Assembly (NCBI RefSeq): GCF_000600335.2 | Contig: NZ_KK088558.1 | Span: 1-64,000 of the forward strand | Length of the DNA stretch: 64,000 nt | Direction: 5' to 3' | Source: Rubellimicrobium mesophilum DSM 19309 | Lineage (GTDB): Bacteria; Pseudomonadota; Alphaproteobacteria; Rhodobacterales; Rhodobacteraceae | Part shown: positions 45,655 through 55,039 of the stretch, piece after piece | How the letters are laid out: the number at the start of each line of letters is the position of its first letter | How positions within the stretch are numbered: position 1 is the stretch's first letter | Program-made: the position numbers and the translations under genes | The notes under the pieces: model-generated | What the model saw: only the letters and a program-made list of their open reading frames with translations | Told to the model about the DNA's origin: nothing | Databases searched by the model: none

Positions 45655-47085
45655 CTAGCGGGGCGGGCGCTTGTGGAACCAGGGCCGGGCCATCTCGACC
45701 TCGCGGCAGAGGGCGATCAGGGTCTCGTCCTCGCCGAAGCGCGCGGCGAGCTGCACGCCCACCGGCAGGCCCCCGGCCGTCCAGTGAAGGGGCAGCGAGG
45801 CCGCCGGCTGGCCGGAGGCGTTGAAGGCGGTGCAGAAGGGGGAGTAGGGCCAGACCCCCTCCTCGCCCAGGCGATAGGCGAGGTAGTCCTCGCTCTGGTG
45901 GGCGAAGCGGCCGATCTCGGCCGGAGGCTCGGCCATGACGGGGGAGAGGAGGACATCGATCCGCTCGAACTCGGCCGCCATCCTGCGGCCATAGGCGTGG
46001 ATGCGCCCGATGGCGGCGAGGTAGCCCTCGCCCGAGAGGGAGCTCGCATGGGCCATCGCCCCGCGCGAGACCGGCTCCACGAGGCCTTCGGGGTCGCGGC
46101 CCTTCGGCGCGGAGCGGATCCAGAGGGCGGTGCCGCAGGCGACGATGTCCACCCATGCGCGGATCATGCCCTCGTGATCGGCGTCGGGGCGGAAGGGCTC
46201 GACATGGTGGCCAAGGGATTCGAGGAGCCGCGCGGCGTCCCGTACGGCCTCGGCGCAGTCGGGATCCACGGGGCGGCCCGTGAAGGTCGTCTCGCAGACG
46301 CCGATCCGCAGCCGCGCGGGCGGGCGGGCGATGGCGGCCATGTAGCCCTTGCAGAGCGGCGGCGCCCAGTAGGGGGCGCCGAGGTCCGCGCCCTCGGTGG
46401 CGTCGAGCAGCGCGGCGGTGTCGCGGACGGAGCGGGTGAGATAGCCGTCGATGGCCATGCCGCCCCAGCCCTCGCCGGCATAGGGCCCGTCGGGCAGGCG
46501 CGCGCGGGTGGGCTTCAGGCCGAAGAGCCCGCAGTTGGAGGCCGGGATGCGCACCGAGCCGCCGCCGTCCGAGCCATGGGCCGCCGGCACGATCCCCGCC
46601 GCCACCGCCGCCCCGGCGCCCCCCGACGAGCCGCCCGGCGTGCGTCCGAGGTCCCAGGGGTTGCGGGTCGGGCCGCCGTAGACGACGGCCTCGGTCGCCG
46701 GCCCGATCCCGCCCTCGGGCGCCGTGGTGCGGCCGAGGATGACGAGCCCCGCCGCCTTGAGGCGGGCGACGATGGCCGAATCGGCGGGCCAGGTCTGGTT
46801 CCTCCAGAGCCGCGAGCCCGAATGCGAGGGGAAGTCCGCCGCTTCGGCCCCGAGGTCCTTGAGGAGGAACGGGACGCCCCGGAAGGTTCCCCGGGGGAGG
46901 CCCGAGCGGATCGCCTCCCTCGCGCGATCCTCCTGGACGAGCACCACGGCGTTGAGGGACGGGTTGAGGGCCTCGACCCGTGCGAGAGCTTCGTCGAGCA
47001 ACTCGTCCGGAGTCACGGTCCCGCTGGCCACCAGGGCGGCCAGGCCCGTCGCGTCGTGACCGTCGTAGTCGAATGTGACTGGCAA
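45655..47085 (-). CDS. amidase signature family protein
   Basis: 476 residues. Amidase signature enzymes hydrolyse amides with a Ser-cisSer-Lys triad. The lysine lies in [12 protein letters not shown], the serine-rich signature is [50 protein letters not shown], and the C-terminal block [19 protein letters not shown] follows. The substrate is unknown. An ATG at 47151 is in frame, but the TTG at 47085 has GGAGG nine bases before it and gives [18 protein letters not shown], where homologues begin. It precedes the Pot-type importer operon on the same strand, 53 bp away. Confidence 0.85.
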   Translation of the reverse strand: MPVTFDYDGHDATGLAALVASGTVTPDELLDEALARVEALNPSLNAVVLVQEDRAREAIRSGLPRGTFRGVPFLLKDLGAEAADFPSHSGSRLWRNQTWPADSAIVARLKAAGLVILGRTTAPEGGIGPATEAVVYGGPTRNPWDLGRTPGGSSGGAGAAVAAGIVPAAHGSDGGGSVRIPASNCGLFGLKPTRARLPDGPYAGEGWGGMAIDGYLTRSVRDTAALLDATEGADLGAPYWAPPLCKGYMAAIARPPARLRIGVCETTFTGRPVDPDCAEAVRDAARLLESLGHHVEPFRPDADHEGMIRAWVDIVACGTALWIRSAPKGRDPEGLVEPVSRGAMAHASSLSGEGYLAAIGRIHAYGRRMAAEFERIDVLLSPVMAEPPAEIGRFAHQSEDYLAYRLGEEGVWPYSPFCTAFNASGQPAASLPLHWTAGGLPVGVQLAARFGEDETLIALCREVEMARPWFHKRPPR

Positions 47086-47408
47086 GCTCAAAGGCCTCCA
47101 TGCTGTCGTGGGGGTGGGCCGTGCGTCCGTCGTGACATGATGCACGGGCATTCCATGCCCAGTTCATGTCGGGGACATGAGGGACCTGCAAGGCGGTGGG
47201 ACGGAAAGGCACCTGCGCCCCGCCTCGGCCGACGGCCACCCTCATCCGTTCGGGGGTCTCGTTCGCTGCCCCGGTCACCGAGGCTCGCGGCCTGCCGCCC
47301 GTGGAGGCAGCCCGGCTGCAAGACCACGGCCCGCCGCCTGCCCGACCGGGCAGTAGGCGCGGGCGCCCGCAATCCTTACCTCTTCCGGGGCAATCCGGGA
47401 GACCCATC
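47086..47408. other. divergent amidase / HtrA-like intergenic region
   Basis: 323 bp without a recognised gene. GGGAG lies before the ATG at 47409 and GGAGG before the amidase TTG. No strong palindrome or sigma-70 pair was found by eye. Confidence 0.4.
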
Positions 47409-48284
47409 ATGTCAGACCTTCTCGCCGACCTGTCCCGCCGTCTCTCCGCGCTGGCCGGACAGCTCGCGCCCCACCTCGTCGCCGTTCAGAGCGGCCACCG
47501 AACGGCCAGCGGCTTCATCTGGCGCGAGGGTCTCGTCGTCACCTCCGACGAGGCCCTCGAGTCCGAGGAGGGGATCAGCCTGACGCTGCCCGACGGCACG
47601 CGCCGGCCGGCCGCGCTGGCCGGGCGCGATCCCTCCACCGACATCGTGCTGCTCCGGGTCGACCAGCCGCTCGGACAGCCGGCGGAGCTCGACATCGGAA
47701 CCCCGCGCGCCGTGGGCGAGCTGGCGCTGGCGCTGGGCCGGGGCGCCGAGGGGCCGGTGGCGGCCCTGGGCGTCGTCGGCGTGGTGGGACCGGCCTGGCG
47801 CTCGCTCCGGGGGGGCAACATCGACGCGCTGATCCGGCTCGACCTGCGTCTGCCCCGCGCGGCCGAGGGAGGCCTCGCGGTCGACGCCGAGGGGCGCCCC
47901 TTCGGCATGGCGGTCCACGGTCCGCGCCGCTCCACGCTGGTGATCCCGGGCGCCACCATCGAGAGGGTCGCCGCGCATCTCCTGGAGCATGGGCGCGTGG
48001 GGCGGGGCTACCTGGGCCTCGGGCTCCAGCCGGTGCGGATCGACGCGAGCGGGGAGCACGGCGTCCTCGTCTCCAGCGTGGACGAGGCCGGGCCGGGGCG
48101 GCAGGCGGGGCTCCTTCAGGGCGACATCATCACGCGCTTCGGTGGCGAACCGGTCGGGGGGATGCGCGGCCTCATGGCGCGGCTCGGGCCCGACAGCATC
48201 GGGCGGACGGTGGAGATCGGGGTCCTGCGGGGCGGCGCGCCGACCGTGGTCACCCTGACGATCGGGGAGCGGCCGACGACGTGA
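47409..48284 (+). CDS. catalytically dead HtrA-like (S1C) protein with PDZ domain
   Basis: 291 residues. A trypsin-like domain ([52 protein letters not shown]) is followed by a PDZ domain ([51 protein letters not shown]). Compared with active HtrA the catalytic histidine position holds E48 (TSDE for TNAH) and the nucleophile serine position holds E153 (AAEGGL for GNSGGP); only the aspartate (D78) remains. There is no signal peptide or membrane helix. GTGA overlap with the LuxR-type gene, then an active HtrA, suggests a functional set of three. A regulatory or substrate-holding role is inferred. Confidence 0.85.
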   Translation: MSDLLADLSRRLSALAGQLAPHLVAVQSGHRTASGFIWREGLVVTSDEALESEEGISLTLPDGTRRPAALAGRDPSTDIVLLRVDQPLGQPAELDIGTPRAVGELALALGRGAEGPVAALGVVGVVGPAWRSLRGGNIDALIRLDLRLPRAAEGGLAVDAEGRPFGMAVHGPRRSTLVIPGATIERVAAHLLEHGRVGRGYLGLGLQPVRIDASGEHGVLVSSVDEAGPGRQAGLLQGDIITRFGGEPVGGMRGLMARLGPDSIGRTVEIGVLRGGAPTVVTLTIGERPTT

Positions 48285-48643
48285 GGGACCCGGAGGAGAT
48301 CGTGCTGGCCCTGCGGGTCGCCGACCCGGCCTTGGCCGAGCGCCTGAGCGAGATCCTGGGCGCCGTGCCCGGCCTGCGCCTTGCAGCCGGAGGCGAGCCC
48401 GCCGACGCCGCGATCCAGGACGAGGGCGCCACCCCGCCCGAGGCCGGCACCCTCACGACGCGGGAGAGGGAGGTGCTGGGACTGCTGACCGAGGGGGCCT
48501 CGAACAAGGCCATCGCCCGGCGGCTTGGCATCTCGGTCCACACGGCCAAGTTCCATGTGGGGCGCGTCATCGACAAGCTCGACGCGACGGGGCGCACCGA
48601 CGCGGTGGCGCACGCCGCGCGGACAGGCCTCATCCATCTCTGA
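48281..48643 (+). CDS. LuxR-type helix-turn-helix protein with truncated receiver-like N-terminus
   Basis: 120 residues. Residues 57-118 are a GerE/LuxR HTH (LTTREREVLGLLTEGASNKAIARRLGISVHTAKFHVGRVIDKLDATGRTDAVAHAARTGL). Residues 5-50 resemble only the first strands and helix of a response-regulator receiver and lack the phosphorylated aspartate. The start is a GTG at 48281 inside the stop of the HtrA-like gene. It sits 13 bp before the active HtrA gene and probably controls or responds with this operon. Confidence 0.85.
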   Translation: MRDPEEIVLALRVADPALAERLSEILGAVPGLRLAAGGEPADAAIQDEGATPPEAGTLTTREREVLGLLTEGASNKAIARRLGISVHTAKFHVGRVIDKLDATGRTDAVAHAARTGLIHL

Positions 48644-48656
48644 GGGAGCCGCGACC

Positions 48657-49613
48657 ATGGCCAGCCTGCCCCGTCCCAAGGACGAAGCCGCGATCCTCGA
48701 CGCCTACTCGGCCACCGTCGTCGGGGTCGTGGATGAGGTCGCGCCCGCCGTGGTGCGGATCGAGGTCCGTCAGGGGAGGCGGCAGGGCGGAGGGTCCGGC
48801 GTGGTCGTGGCGCCCGACGGGCTCGTGCTGACCAATGCCCATGTGGTCGAAGGCGCGGAGGAGGTGCGCGTCCACCTGATCGACGGCACCCGGACGGGCG
48901 CGGCGGTCCTGGGACGCGACGGCGACACCGACCTCGCGCTGCTCAGGACCCATGCCGGGTCGCTGCCCCATGCGCGCCTGGGCTCCTCGCGGGGGCTGCG
49001 GCAGGGGCAGCTTGTGGTCGCGCTGGGGAACCCATTGGGCTTCGAGTCCACGGTGACGGCGGGGGTCGTCTCGGCGCTGGGGCGATCGCTTCGGGCGCGG
49101 AACGGGCGGCTGATCGAGGACGTGCTCCAGACCGACGCGGCCCTCAACCCCGGCAACTCGGGCGGGCCGCTGGTCAACGGCGCGGGGGAGGTCGTGGGCA
49201 TCAACACGGCGATCATCCCGGGCGCCCAGGGGCTCTGCTTCGCGGTGGCGAGCGACACCGCCGCTTTCGTCCTCGGGCGGCTCCTGCGGCACGGGCGGGT
49301 CCGTCGGGCCTGGATCGGGGTGGCGGGGCAGACCGTCGCGCTGCCACGACGACTGGTCCGGGTCGCGGGGCTCGCGGCCTCCTCTGGGGTGCGGGTGACC
49401 GAGGTCGTGGCCGAGGGACCCGCCGCGCAGGCGGGGCTGCGGCCGGGCGACACGCTCCTCGCGCTGGACAACGCGGCGCTCTCGGGCGTGGACGACCTCG
49501 TCCGGCACCTGACGGAGGAGCGGATCGGGCGGCCGGGTCGGCTGAGGCTGCTGCGCGGCGCGGGCCTCGAGGAGGTGGGGATCACGCCGGTCGAACGGCC
49601 GGAGGGGAGCTGA
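48657..49613 (+). CDS. HtrA/DegP-like serine protease (S1C) with PDZ domain
   Basis: 318 residues. The catalytic triad is H62 (VLTNAHVVEG), D92 (DTDLALLR) and S168 (LNPGNSGGPLVNG). A PDZ domain follows (VRVTEVVAEGPAAQAGLRPGDTLLALDNAALSGVDDLVRHL). Such enzymes degrade or refold damaged proteins. There is no signal peptide or N-terminal anchor, so, unlike periplasmic DegP, this one appears cytoplasmic. GAGGGAG precedes the ATG at 48657. It follows the dead paralogue and the LuxR-type gene. Confidence 0.9.
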   Translation: MASLPRPKDEAAILDAYSATVVGVVDEVAPAVVRIEVRQGRRQGGGSGVVVAPDGLVLTNAHVVEGAEEVRVHLIDGTRTGAAVLGRDGDTDLALLRTHAGSLPHARLGSSRGLRQGQLVVALGNPLGFESTVTAGVVSALGRSLRARNGRLIEDVLQTDAALNPGNSGGPLVNGAGEVVGINTAIIPGAQGLCFAVASDTAAFVLGRLLRHGRVRRAWIGVAGQTVALPRRLVRVAGLAASSGVRVTEVVAEGPAAQAGLRPGDTLLALDNAALSGVDDLVRHLTEERIGRPGRLRLLRGAGLEEVGITPVERPEGS

Positions 49614-49690
49614 GCCGCGACGGAAACGGGGCGCGGGCGCGTAGAAGGAACGAGCCGCGAGCGATCGCACCGTTTCGGAGCCCCTCGGAC

Positions 49691-49872
49691 ATGTCCGTCC
49701 GACCCTCGCCCGTCCCGTCCTGGGACTTGCCCTGCTCGATTCCGCCCTGGCGCTCCTGCCGACGCCGGGCGGCGATGGCGGGCTCGGCGCCTTCCTCGAC
49801 CAGGGACGCGGCGTGCCCTGGGGCGGCGTGCTGACGGTGCTCGGGACCTGGGCGCACGCGCTCCTGACCTGA
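49691..49872 (+). CDS. putative small membrane protein, likely frameshifted near its start
   Basis: From about 49702 one frame reads TLARPVLGLALLDSALALLP then TPGGDGGLGAFLDQGRGVPWGGVLTVLGTWAHALLT to a stop at 49872: a hydrophobic segment, a loop and a second hydrophobic end. No start codon is in that frame, but ATG at 49691 (CGGAG nine bases before) would join it if one G were added at 49701. About 60 residues would result. Tentative; no family recognised. Confidence 0.35.
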
Positions 49873-49885
49873 GAGGGTGGCTCCG

Positions 49886-50227
49886 ATGCTCGCAACCCTG
49901 CGGCGCCTGCCCGTGCTCGCGACCGCCTTCCTCCTGGCGGCCACGGCGGCGCTCGTCTTAGCGGGCAACCTCGTCTGGGGCATCGTCTACTGCCAGGTTC
50001 ACGAGAGCGAGCCCGTCCAGCCCTGGATGACCGTGGGCTGCATCGGCCGGAGCTGGGACCTCAGCCCGCGCGAGATCGACGAGTTGGCGGGCCTTCCCGC
50101 GCCCGTGCATGGCCACCCCTTCACGCTCTCCGAGATCGCTCGCCAGCGGGGCGTGCCCGTCGGGCAGGTCGTCGCGGAGGTGGAGTCGGCGCTGGCCGAG
50201 CTTCGGGCGCGGGAGCGGCACCCTTGA
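49886..50227 (+). CDS. uncharacterised small protein with N-terminal membrane helix
   Basis: 113 residues. Residues 8-33 are one membrane helix (LPVLATAFLLAATAALVLAGNLVWG); two cysteines follow (C36, C52), then an HTH-like helical tail (FTLSEIARQRGVPVGQVVAEVESALAELRAR). GAGAGGG precedes the ATG at 49886; a GTG at 49877 is the alternative. The family is not recognised. Its stop overlaps the next gene, so it belongs to the operon that starts with the HtrA-like genes or their downstream part. Confidence 0.55.
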   Translation: MLATLRRLPVLATAFLLAATAALVLAGNLVWGIVYCQVHESEPVQPWMTVGCIGRSWDLSPREIDELAGLPAPVHGHPFTLSEIARQRGVPVGQVVAEVESALAELRARERHP

Positions 50228-50492
50228 CCGACTCGCTGCTGGGCCTCGTGCCGACCTATGGGCTCTGGCTGCTGGCGGTCTCGACCTGCCTGTCCTGCCT
50301 CGCCCTCCCGATCCCCGCTTCCATCCTCATGCTCGCGGCGGGGAGCTTCGCGGCCGCCGGGGACCTCTCCCTGCCGGGGAGCATGGTGTCCGCCCTTGCG
50401 GGCGCGGTGGCGGGGGACCAGGCAGGCTACGCCGCCGGGCTCTGGGGCTCGGCGCGTGGCTCCTGTCCGCGCACCGGGCCGGGATGGGCTGA
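50224..50492 (+). pseudogene. truncated DedA (VTT-domain) family protein
   Basis: TTG start at 50224 inside the preceding stop. The product begins like DedA membrane proteins ([62 protein letters not shown]). A one-base shift near 50450 then leads to [14 protein letters not shown] and a stop at 50492. DedA proteins are about 200 residues and flip undecaprenyl phosphate or act in envelope stress; only the first 90 remain here before the convergent hydrolase gene. Likely a remnant. Confidence 0.6.
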
Positions 50493-50499
50493 CGATCCC

Positions 50500-51421
50500 T
50501 TACGCGAGGTACTTGCGGAACCAGTCGATGGTCCGGCTCCAGGCCAGCTCCGCCGCCGCGGCGTCGTAGCGGGGGTGGAGTCGTTGTGGAAGCCGTGGTT
50601 CACGCCGGGGTAGATGTAGACCTCGTAGGTCTTGCCGTTGGCCTTGAGGGCCTGCTCGTAGGCGGGCCACCCTTCGTTGATGCGGGTGTCGAGCCCGGCG
50701 TAGTGGAGGAGGAGCGGCGCCTCGATGCGCGGCACGTCGGCGGGGTCGGGCTGGCGGCCGTAGAAGGGCACGGCGGCCTTCAGCTCGGGGATCGCCACGG
50801 CCGCCGCGTTGCAGACCCCGCCGCGTAGCAGAAGCCCACGATGCCGACGTTGCCGGTCGAGAGGTCGTGCCCGCGTAGCCAGTCGACGGCGCGCAGGAAG
50901 TCGTTCATCAGCTTCGTCGCGTCCACCTGGGACTGGAGCTCGCGCCCTTCCTCGTCGTTGCCGGGGTAGCCTCCGACGCTGGTGAGGCCATCGGGCGCCA
51001 GCGCCAGGAACCCCGCCTTGGCGAGCCGGCGCGCCACGTCCTCGATGTAGGGGTTGAGGCCCCGGTTCTCGTGGACGACCACCACGGCGGGGAAGGGGCC
51101 GTTCCCGGCGTCCTCCGGCCCGGGCTGGGCGCCCTCCTTGGGCGTGGCGGGGCGGACCATGTAGGCGCGCACCTCGCCCGTGCCCTCGGGCGAGTCGTAG
51201 GTGACGTATTCGGGCAGGATCTCCGGGTCGGTGAACTCGACCTGCTGGGCCAGCGCGTAGTCGGGGCTCATGGCGGCGAGGATCGCGGGGGCGGTCATGC
51301 CGGCCACGGCGAACCGGGCGGCGCCGTCGAGGAACTCGCGCTTGCTGATCCGGCCATGGGCATAGCCGTCGTAGAGCTGGAGCAGCTCGGGCGAGAAGTC
51401 CTTGGCGGTCAGACGGGTCAT
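50500..51421 (-). CDS. dienelactone hydrolase family protein, YghX-like (two frameshifts)
   Basis: Alpha/beta hydrolase with a YghX-like N-terminal region ([37 protein letters not shown]), a possible twin-arginine-like or membrane segment. The core runs [31 protein letters not shown]. The cysteine nucleophile lies in GIVGFCYGGG if one G is added near 50825. The end [31 protein letters not shown] is restored by one more base in the G run at 50572-50576. Corrected length is about 307 residues. It diverges from the Rrf2 gene. Confidence 0.83.
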
Positions 51422-51618
51422 GGGGTCGCCTCCCTGGCGCGATGGTTCGTGGGACCGCTGGTTAAGATCGGTCGTCCCCCGGCATCGGCAACCCACCGCG
51501 CGGGACCCCGGTCCATCCCGGGCGATGGGCGCGTCCCGGTGTCGCGGTCGGGGCGTCTCTCCAGGGGTGTGATCGCAGCTTCATTGCAGTGCTGCGCCGC
51601 TTCCGTTACGCCCATTCC

Positions 51619-52068
51619 ATGATCAGCCAGAAGATGAAGTACGCGCTCAAGGCCCTGATGGTCCTCGCCGACGAGAAGGCGGGACCGGGCGGCGCGCTGC
51701 GCATCGAGGAGATCGCCAAGCGCGCGGGGGTGCCGAAGCGGTTCCTCGAGCACATCCTCCTGGAGATCCGCAACGCCGGGATCATCGCCTCGATCCGGGG
51801 CCGGGCCGGGGGCTACGTGCTGGTCAAGGAGCCCGCCGAGGTGCCGCTCTCCGAGCTCCTGCGGCTGATCGACGGACCCATGGCGCCGCTGCCCTGCCTC
51901 TCGCGGCGCCACTACGCCCGTTGCGAGGACTGCACCGACGAGGAGACCTGCCGCATCCGGCGCGTCTTCGCGGAGGTGTTCTGGGGCTACCTCGTGCTGA
52001 TCGAATCGCTGACCCTGGCCGACATGGTGCAGGCGAACGGACCGGCTGCGCAGATTTTCGCCGCGTGA
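51619..52068 (+). CDS. Rrf2 family transcription regulator with four C-terminal cysteines
   Basis: 149 residues. The winged helix-turn-helix MISQKMKYALKALMVLADEK..GGALRIEEIAKRAGVPKRFLEHILLEIRNAGIIASIRGRAGGYVL is typical. Cysteines C93, C102, C105 and C111 could hold an Fe-S cluster as in IscR/RirA or sense cysteine as in CymR-like proteins. The ATG at 51619 is preferred over a GTG ten codons upstream. It lies directly before a sulfate importer and probably controls it; the inverted repeat at 52148 is a candidate target. Confidence 0.88.
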   Translation: MISQKMKYALKALMVLADEKAGPGGALRIEEIAKRAGVPKRFLEHILLEIRNAGIIASIRGRAGGYVLVKEPAEVPLSELLRLIDGPMAPLPCLSRRHYARCEDCTDEETCRIRRVFAEVFWGYLVLIESLTLADMVQANGPAAQIFAA

Positions 52069-52147
52069 CCCCGGTGCCTCGCTGAGAGGCAACTCCTTGA
52101 CATGATGAGTATATCTCCGGTCGCTCGACTGTCCTTTCCGGCCTTTG

Positions 52148-52209
52148 AAATCACGACAGAAAAAAGCGTGATTTTTCTCTTGCCAAACACGACAAGCGCG
52201 CTCGATATT
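52148..52209 (+). promoter_or_regulatory. promoter and operator of the sulfate importer operon
   Basis: A perfect inverted repeat AAATCACG-N11-CGTGATTT (52148-52174) stands just before a TTGCCA (52180-52185) / GATATT (52204-52209) pair with an 18-bp spacer. The stretch is much richer in A+T than its surroundings. The site suits the Rrf2 protein encoded upstream, or a CysB-like activator. Confidence 0.6.
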
Positions 52210-52257
52210 TCTCTCGACGCGGTGATGAGGCCGCGAGGGAACAGGCAGGAGGTCTGC

Positions 52258-53266
52258 ATGACGTATCGCCCGATCAACTTGGCCGCCTCGGCCGCGCTGG
52301 CTGCAGCGGCGCTGGTGCTTCCGCAGGGGGCCCGGGCGGCGGAGCTGCTCAACGTGTCCTACGACCCGACGCGAGAGCTCTACGAGGACATCAACGAGGC
52401 CTTCGACACCTGGTGGCAGGCCCAGGGCCACGAGGCCGTGGACATCGAGCAGAGCCACGGCGGCTCGGGGTCGCAGGCGCGGGCGGTGATCGACGGGCTC
52501 GCGGCGGACGTGGTGACGCTGGCGCTCGCGGCCGACATCGACAAGATCGCTCAGGCGGGCTTGCTGCCGGAGGACTGGCAGACTCGGCTGCCGCACAACT
52601 CCTCGCCCTACACGTCGACGATCGTGTTCCTGGTGCGCGAGGGGAACCCGAAGGGCATCCAGGACTGGGGCGACCTCGTCAACGACGGCGTCGAGGTCAT
52701 CACGCCGAATCCCAAGACCTCGGGCGGGGCGCGCTGGAACTACCTCGCAGCCTGAGCCTGGGCGGAGAAGAACGGCCAGGACCCGCAGGCCTTCGTGGCC
52801 GAGCTCTTCAAGCACGTCCCCGTCCTCGACTCGGGCGCCCGTGGCGCGACCACGACCTTCGCGCAGCGCGGCATCGGCGACGTGCTCCTCGCCTGGGAGA
52901 ACGAGGCCTACCTCGCTCTCGACGAGCTGGGCGAGGACCAGTTCGACATCGTGACCCGTCGGTCTCGATCCTGGCCGAGCCCCCCGTGGCCATCGTCGAC
53001 TCCAACATCGCCGACGATGCGGAGCGCGAGCTGGCCGAGGCCTACCTGAACTTCCTCTACACCCGGAGGCGCAGGCGATCATCTTCAAGGACGGCTATCG
53101 CGGCTGGGACGCGTCCAAGGCCGACCCCGCCGACGTCCAGCGCCTTCCGCAGCTCGAGCTCGCCACCATCGCCGACTTCGGCGGCTGGAAGGAGGCGCAG
53201 GCCACCCACTTCGACGACGGCGGCGTCTTCGACCAGATCTACGAAGGCGAGGAAACCTCGCAGTGA
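52258..53266 (+). pseudogene. sbp: sulfate ABC transporter substrate-binding protein (in-frame stop and two frameshifts)
   Basis: AGGAGG six bases before the ATG; signal peptide [20 protein letters not shown] up to ARA. Then [62 protein letters not shown], typical of Sbp/CysP. After ARWNYLAA a TGA (52753-52755) stands where tryptophan is expected (W-A-W-AEKNGQ). Missing C bases near 52966 ([17 protein letters not shown]) and 53066 (YTPEAQAIIFKDGYRGWD) shift the rest. Three lesions in 1 kb are more than elsewhere, so real decay and sequence error are both possible. The full protein would be about 336 residues. Confidence 0.82.
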
Positions 53267-54113
53267 CCCGCAGCGGCGCCTGGAGCCTTCGCGCCCCCTC
53301 CCCCTTCCGGGGTGGGGGCTTTCGCTCGGGATCACCATGACGCTCCTCTCTCTGGTGGTCCTGCTGCCGATCGGGGCGCTGCTGCTCCGTGCCGCCGAGA
53401 TCGGCCCGGCCGAGCTCTGGGCCACCATCGGCTCGAAGCGCGTCCTGGCGGCGCTGCTGCTGTCGTTCCGGGCGGCGCTGATCGCGGCGCTCTTCAATCT
53501 GGTCTTCGGCCTCGCGTTGGCCTGGGTGCTGGTCCGCTACGATTTCCCGGGGCGCAAGCTCGTCGACGCGGCGGTGGACCTGCCCTTCGCGCTGCCCACG
53601 GCGGTCGCGGGCATCGCTCTGACGACCATCTACGCCCCGAACGGCGTCTTCGGCGCGCCCGTCATGGACTGGTTCGGCGTCCGCCTCGCCTACACCGAGA
53701 TCGGCATCTGGATCGCCCTGGTCTTCGTCGGGCTGCCCTTCGCCGTCCGCACCGTCCAGCCCGTGATCCAGGAGATCGAGAAGGAGGTCGAGGAGGCCTC
53801 GGCCACGCTCGGCGCCTCGCGGGTCACCACGCTGCGGCGGGTGATCCTGCCCATGCTGCTGCCCGCGCTCCTGACCGGCTTCGCCCTCGCGCTCGCCCGC
53901 GCGGTGGGGGAGTACGGCTCGGTCATCTTCATCGCCGGGAACCTGCCCTTCCAGACCGAGATCGCGCCGCTCCTCATCGTCATCAAGCTCGAGGAGTTCG
54001 ACTACGAGGGCGCGGTGGCCATCGCCATCGCGATGCTCGCCATCTCCTTCGCCATGCTGCTGCTCATCAACCTGATCCAGGTCTGGAGCCGCCGATACAG
54101 CTCGGAGGGCTGA
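53263..54113 (+). CDS. cysT: sulfate ABC transporter permease CysT (frameshift near start)
   Basis: Inner-membrane permease with the helices [21 protein letters not shown] to [14 protein letters not shown]. The coupling loop is [57 protein letters not shown], the CysT pattern. A GTG at 53263 overlaps the sbp stop ([14 protein letters not shown]); one missing C in the run at 53300-53304 then joins it to [11 protein letters not shown]. An ATG at 53337 is the only start in the final frame but would cut the first helix. Confidence 0.9.
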
Positions 54114-54116
54114 CCC

Positions 54117-55028
54117 ATGGCCGACGCGACCTTTTCCCCCATGACCGACTCCGCCCTGACCCTTGCCTCGCGTCCCCGGGCCACCCGGTTCCGCAAGGCC
54201 ACCGAGGAGCCCCGCTGGTTCCGCTGGACGCTGACCGCCGTGGTGCTCGTGCTGCTGGCGGTGCTGGTGCTGGCCCCGCTGGCCACCGTCTTCGTCGAGG
54301 CCCTGGTCAAGGGCATCCCCGCCGCCCTCGAGTCGCTGGGCGACGAGGACGCGCTGGCGGCGATCCGGCTCACGCTCACCATCGCCGCCGTGGCGGTGCC
54401 ACTGAACGCGCTCTTCGGGGTGGCGGCGGCCTGGGCGCTGACCAAGTATTCCTGGCGCGGCAAGGCGTTCCTCCTGACGCTGATCGACCTGCCCTTCTCT
54501 GTCTCGCCGGTGGTGGCCGGCCTCTGCATCGTGCTCCTCTTCGGGGCGAACTCGGCCATCGGGGGCTGGCTGGTGGCGACCGGGCACCCGATCGTCTTCG
54601 CGGTGCCGGGGATCGTCCTCGCCACCATGTTCATCACCTTCCCCTTCGTCGCCCGCGAGCTGGTGCCTCTGATGACCGAGCAGGGGACCTCCGAGGAGGA
54701 GGCGGCGCTGACGCTGGGCGCCTCGGGCGCGCGGATGTTCTTCACGGTGACGCTGCCCAACATCAAGTGGGCGCTGCTCTACGGCGTGCTGCTCTGCAAC
54801 GCCCGCGCGATGGGCGAGTTCGGGGCCGTGGCCGTGGTCTCGGGCAAGATCCGAGGCGAGACGGCGACCATGCCGATCATGATCGAGATCTTCTACAACC
54901 AGTACGCCTCGGTCGCGGCCTTCACGATGGCCGGGGTGCTGACGCTCCTTGCGCTCGTCACCCTCGGCCTCAAGACCGCGCTCGAATGGCGCTATGCCGA
55001 CCAGCTCTCCGCCTCCGGGCGGCACTAG
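54117..55028 (+). CDS. cysW: sulfate ABC transporter permease CysW
   Basis: 303 residues. After a polar N-terminus of 38 residues come six helices, beginning [25 protein letters not shown]. The family block [35 protein letters not shown] and the coupling loop [51 protein letters not shown] are typical of CysW. The ATG at 54117 lies 3 bp after cysT. It pairs with CysT to form the pore. Confidence 0.95.
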   Translation: MADATFSPMTDSALTLASRPRATRFRKATEEPRWFRWTLTAVVLVLLAVLVLAPLATVFVEALVKGIPAALESLGDEDALAAIRLTLTIAAVAVPLNALFGVAAAWALTKYSWRGKAFLLTLIDLPFSVSPVVAGLCIVLLFGANSAIGGWLVATGHPIVFAVPGIVLATMFITFPFVARELVPLMTEQGTSEEEAALTLGASGARMFFTVTLPNIKWALLYGVLLCNARAMGEFGAVAVVSGKIRGETATMPIMIEIFYNQYASVAAFTMAGVLTLLALVTLGLKTALEWRYADQLSASGRH

Positions 55029-55039
55029 GGAAACCGACC

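Noticed and set aside
47409-48284. Active HtrA protease
   Set aside because: Both His and Ser of the triad are replaced by Glu, although the fold and PDZ domain are kept.
52258-52755. TGA at 52753 as selenocysteine codon
   Set aside because: The position corresponds to tryptophan in the family (TGG), no SECIS-like stem was seen, and further frameshifts follow.
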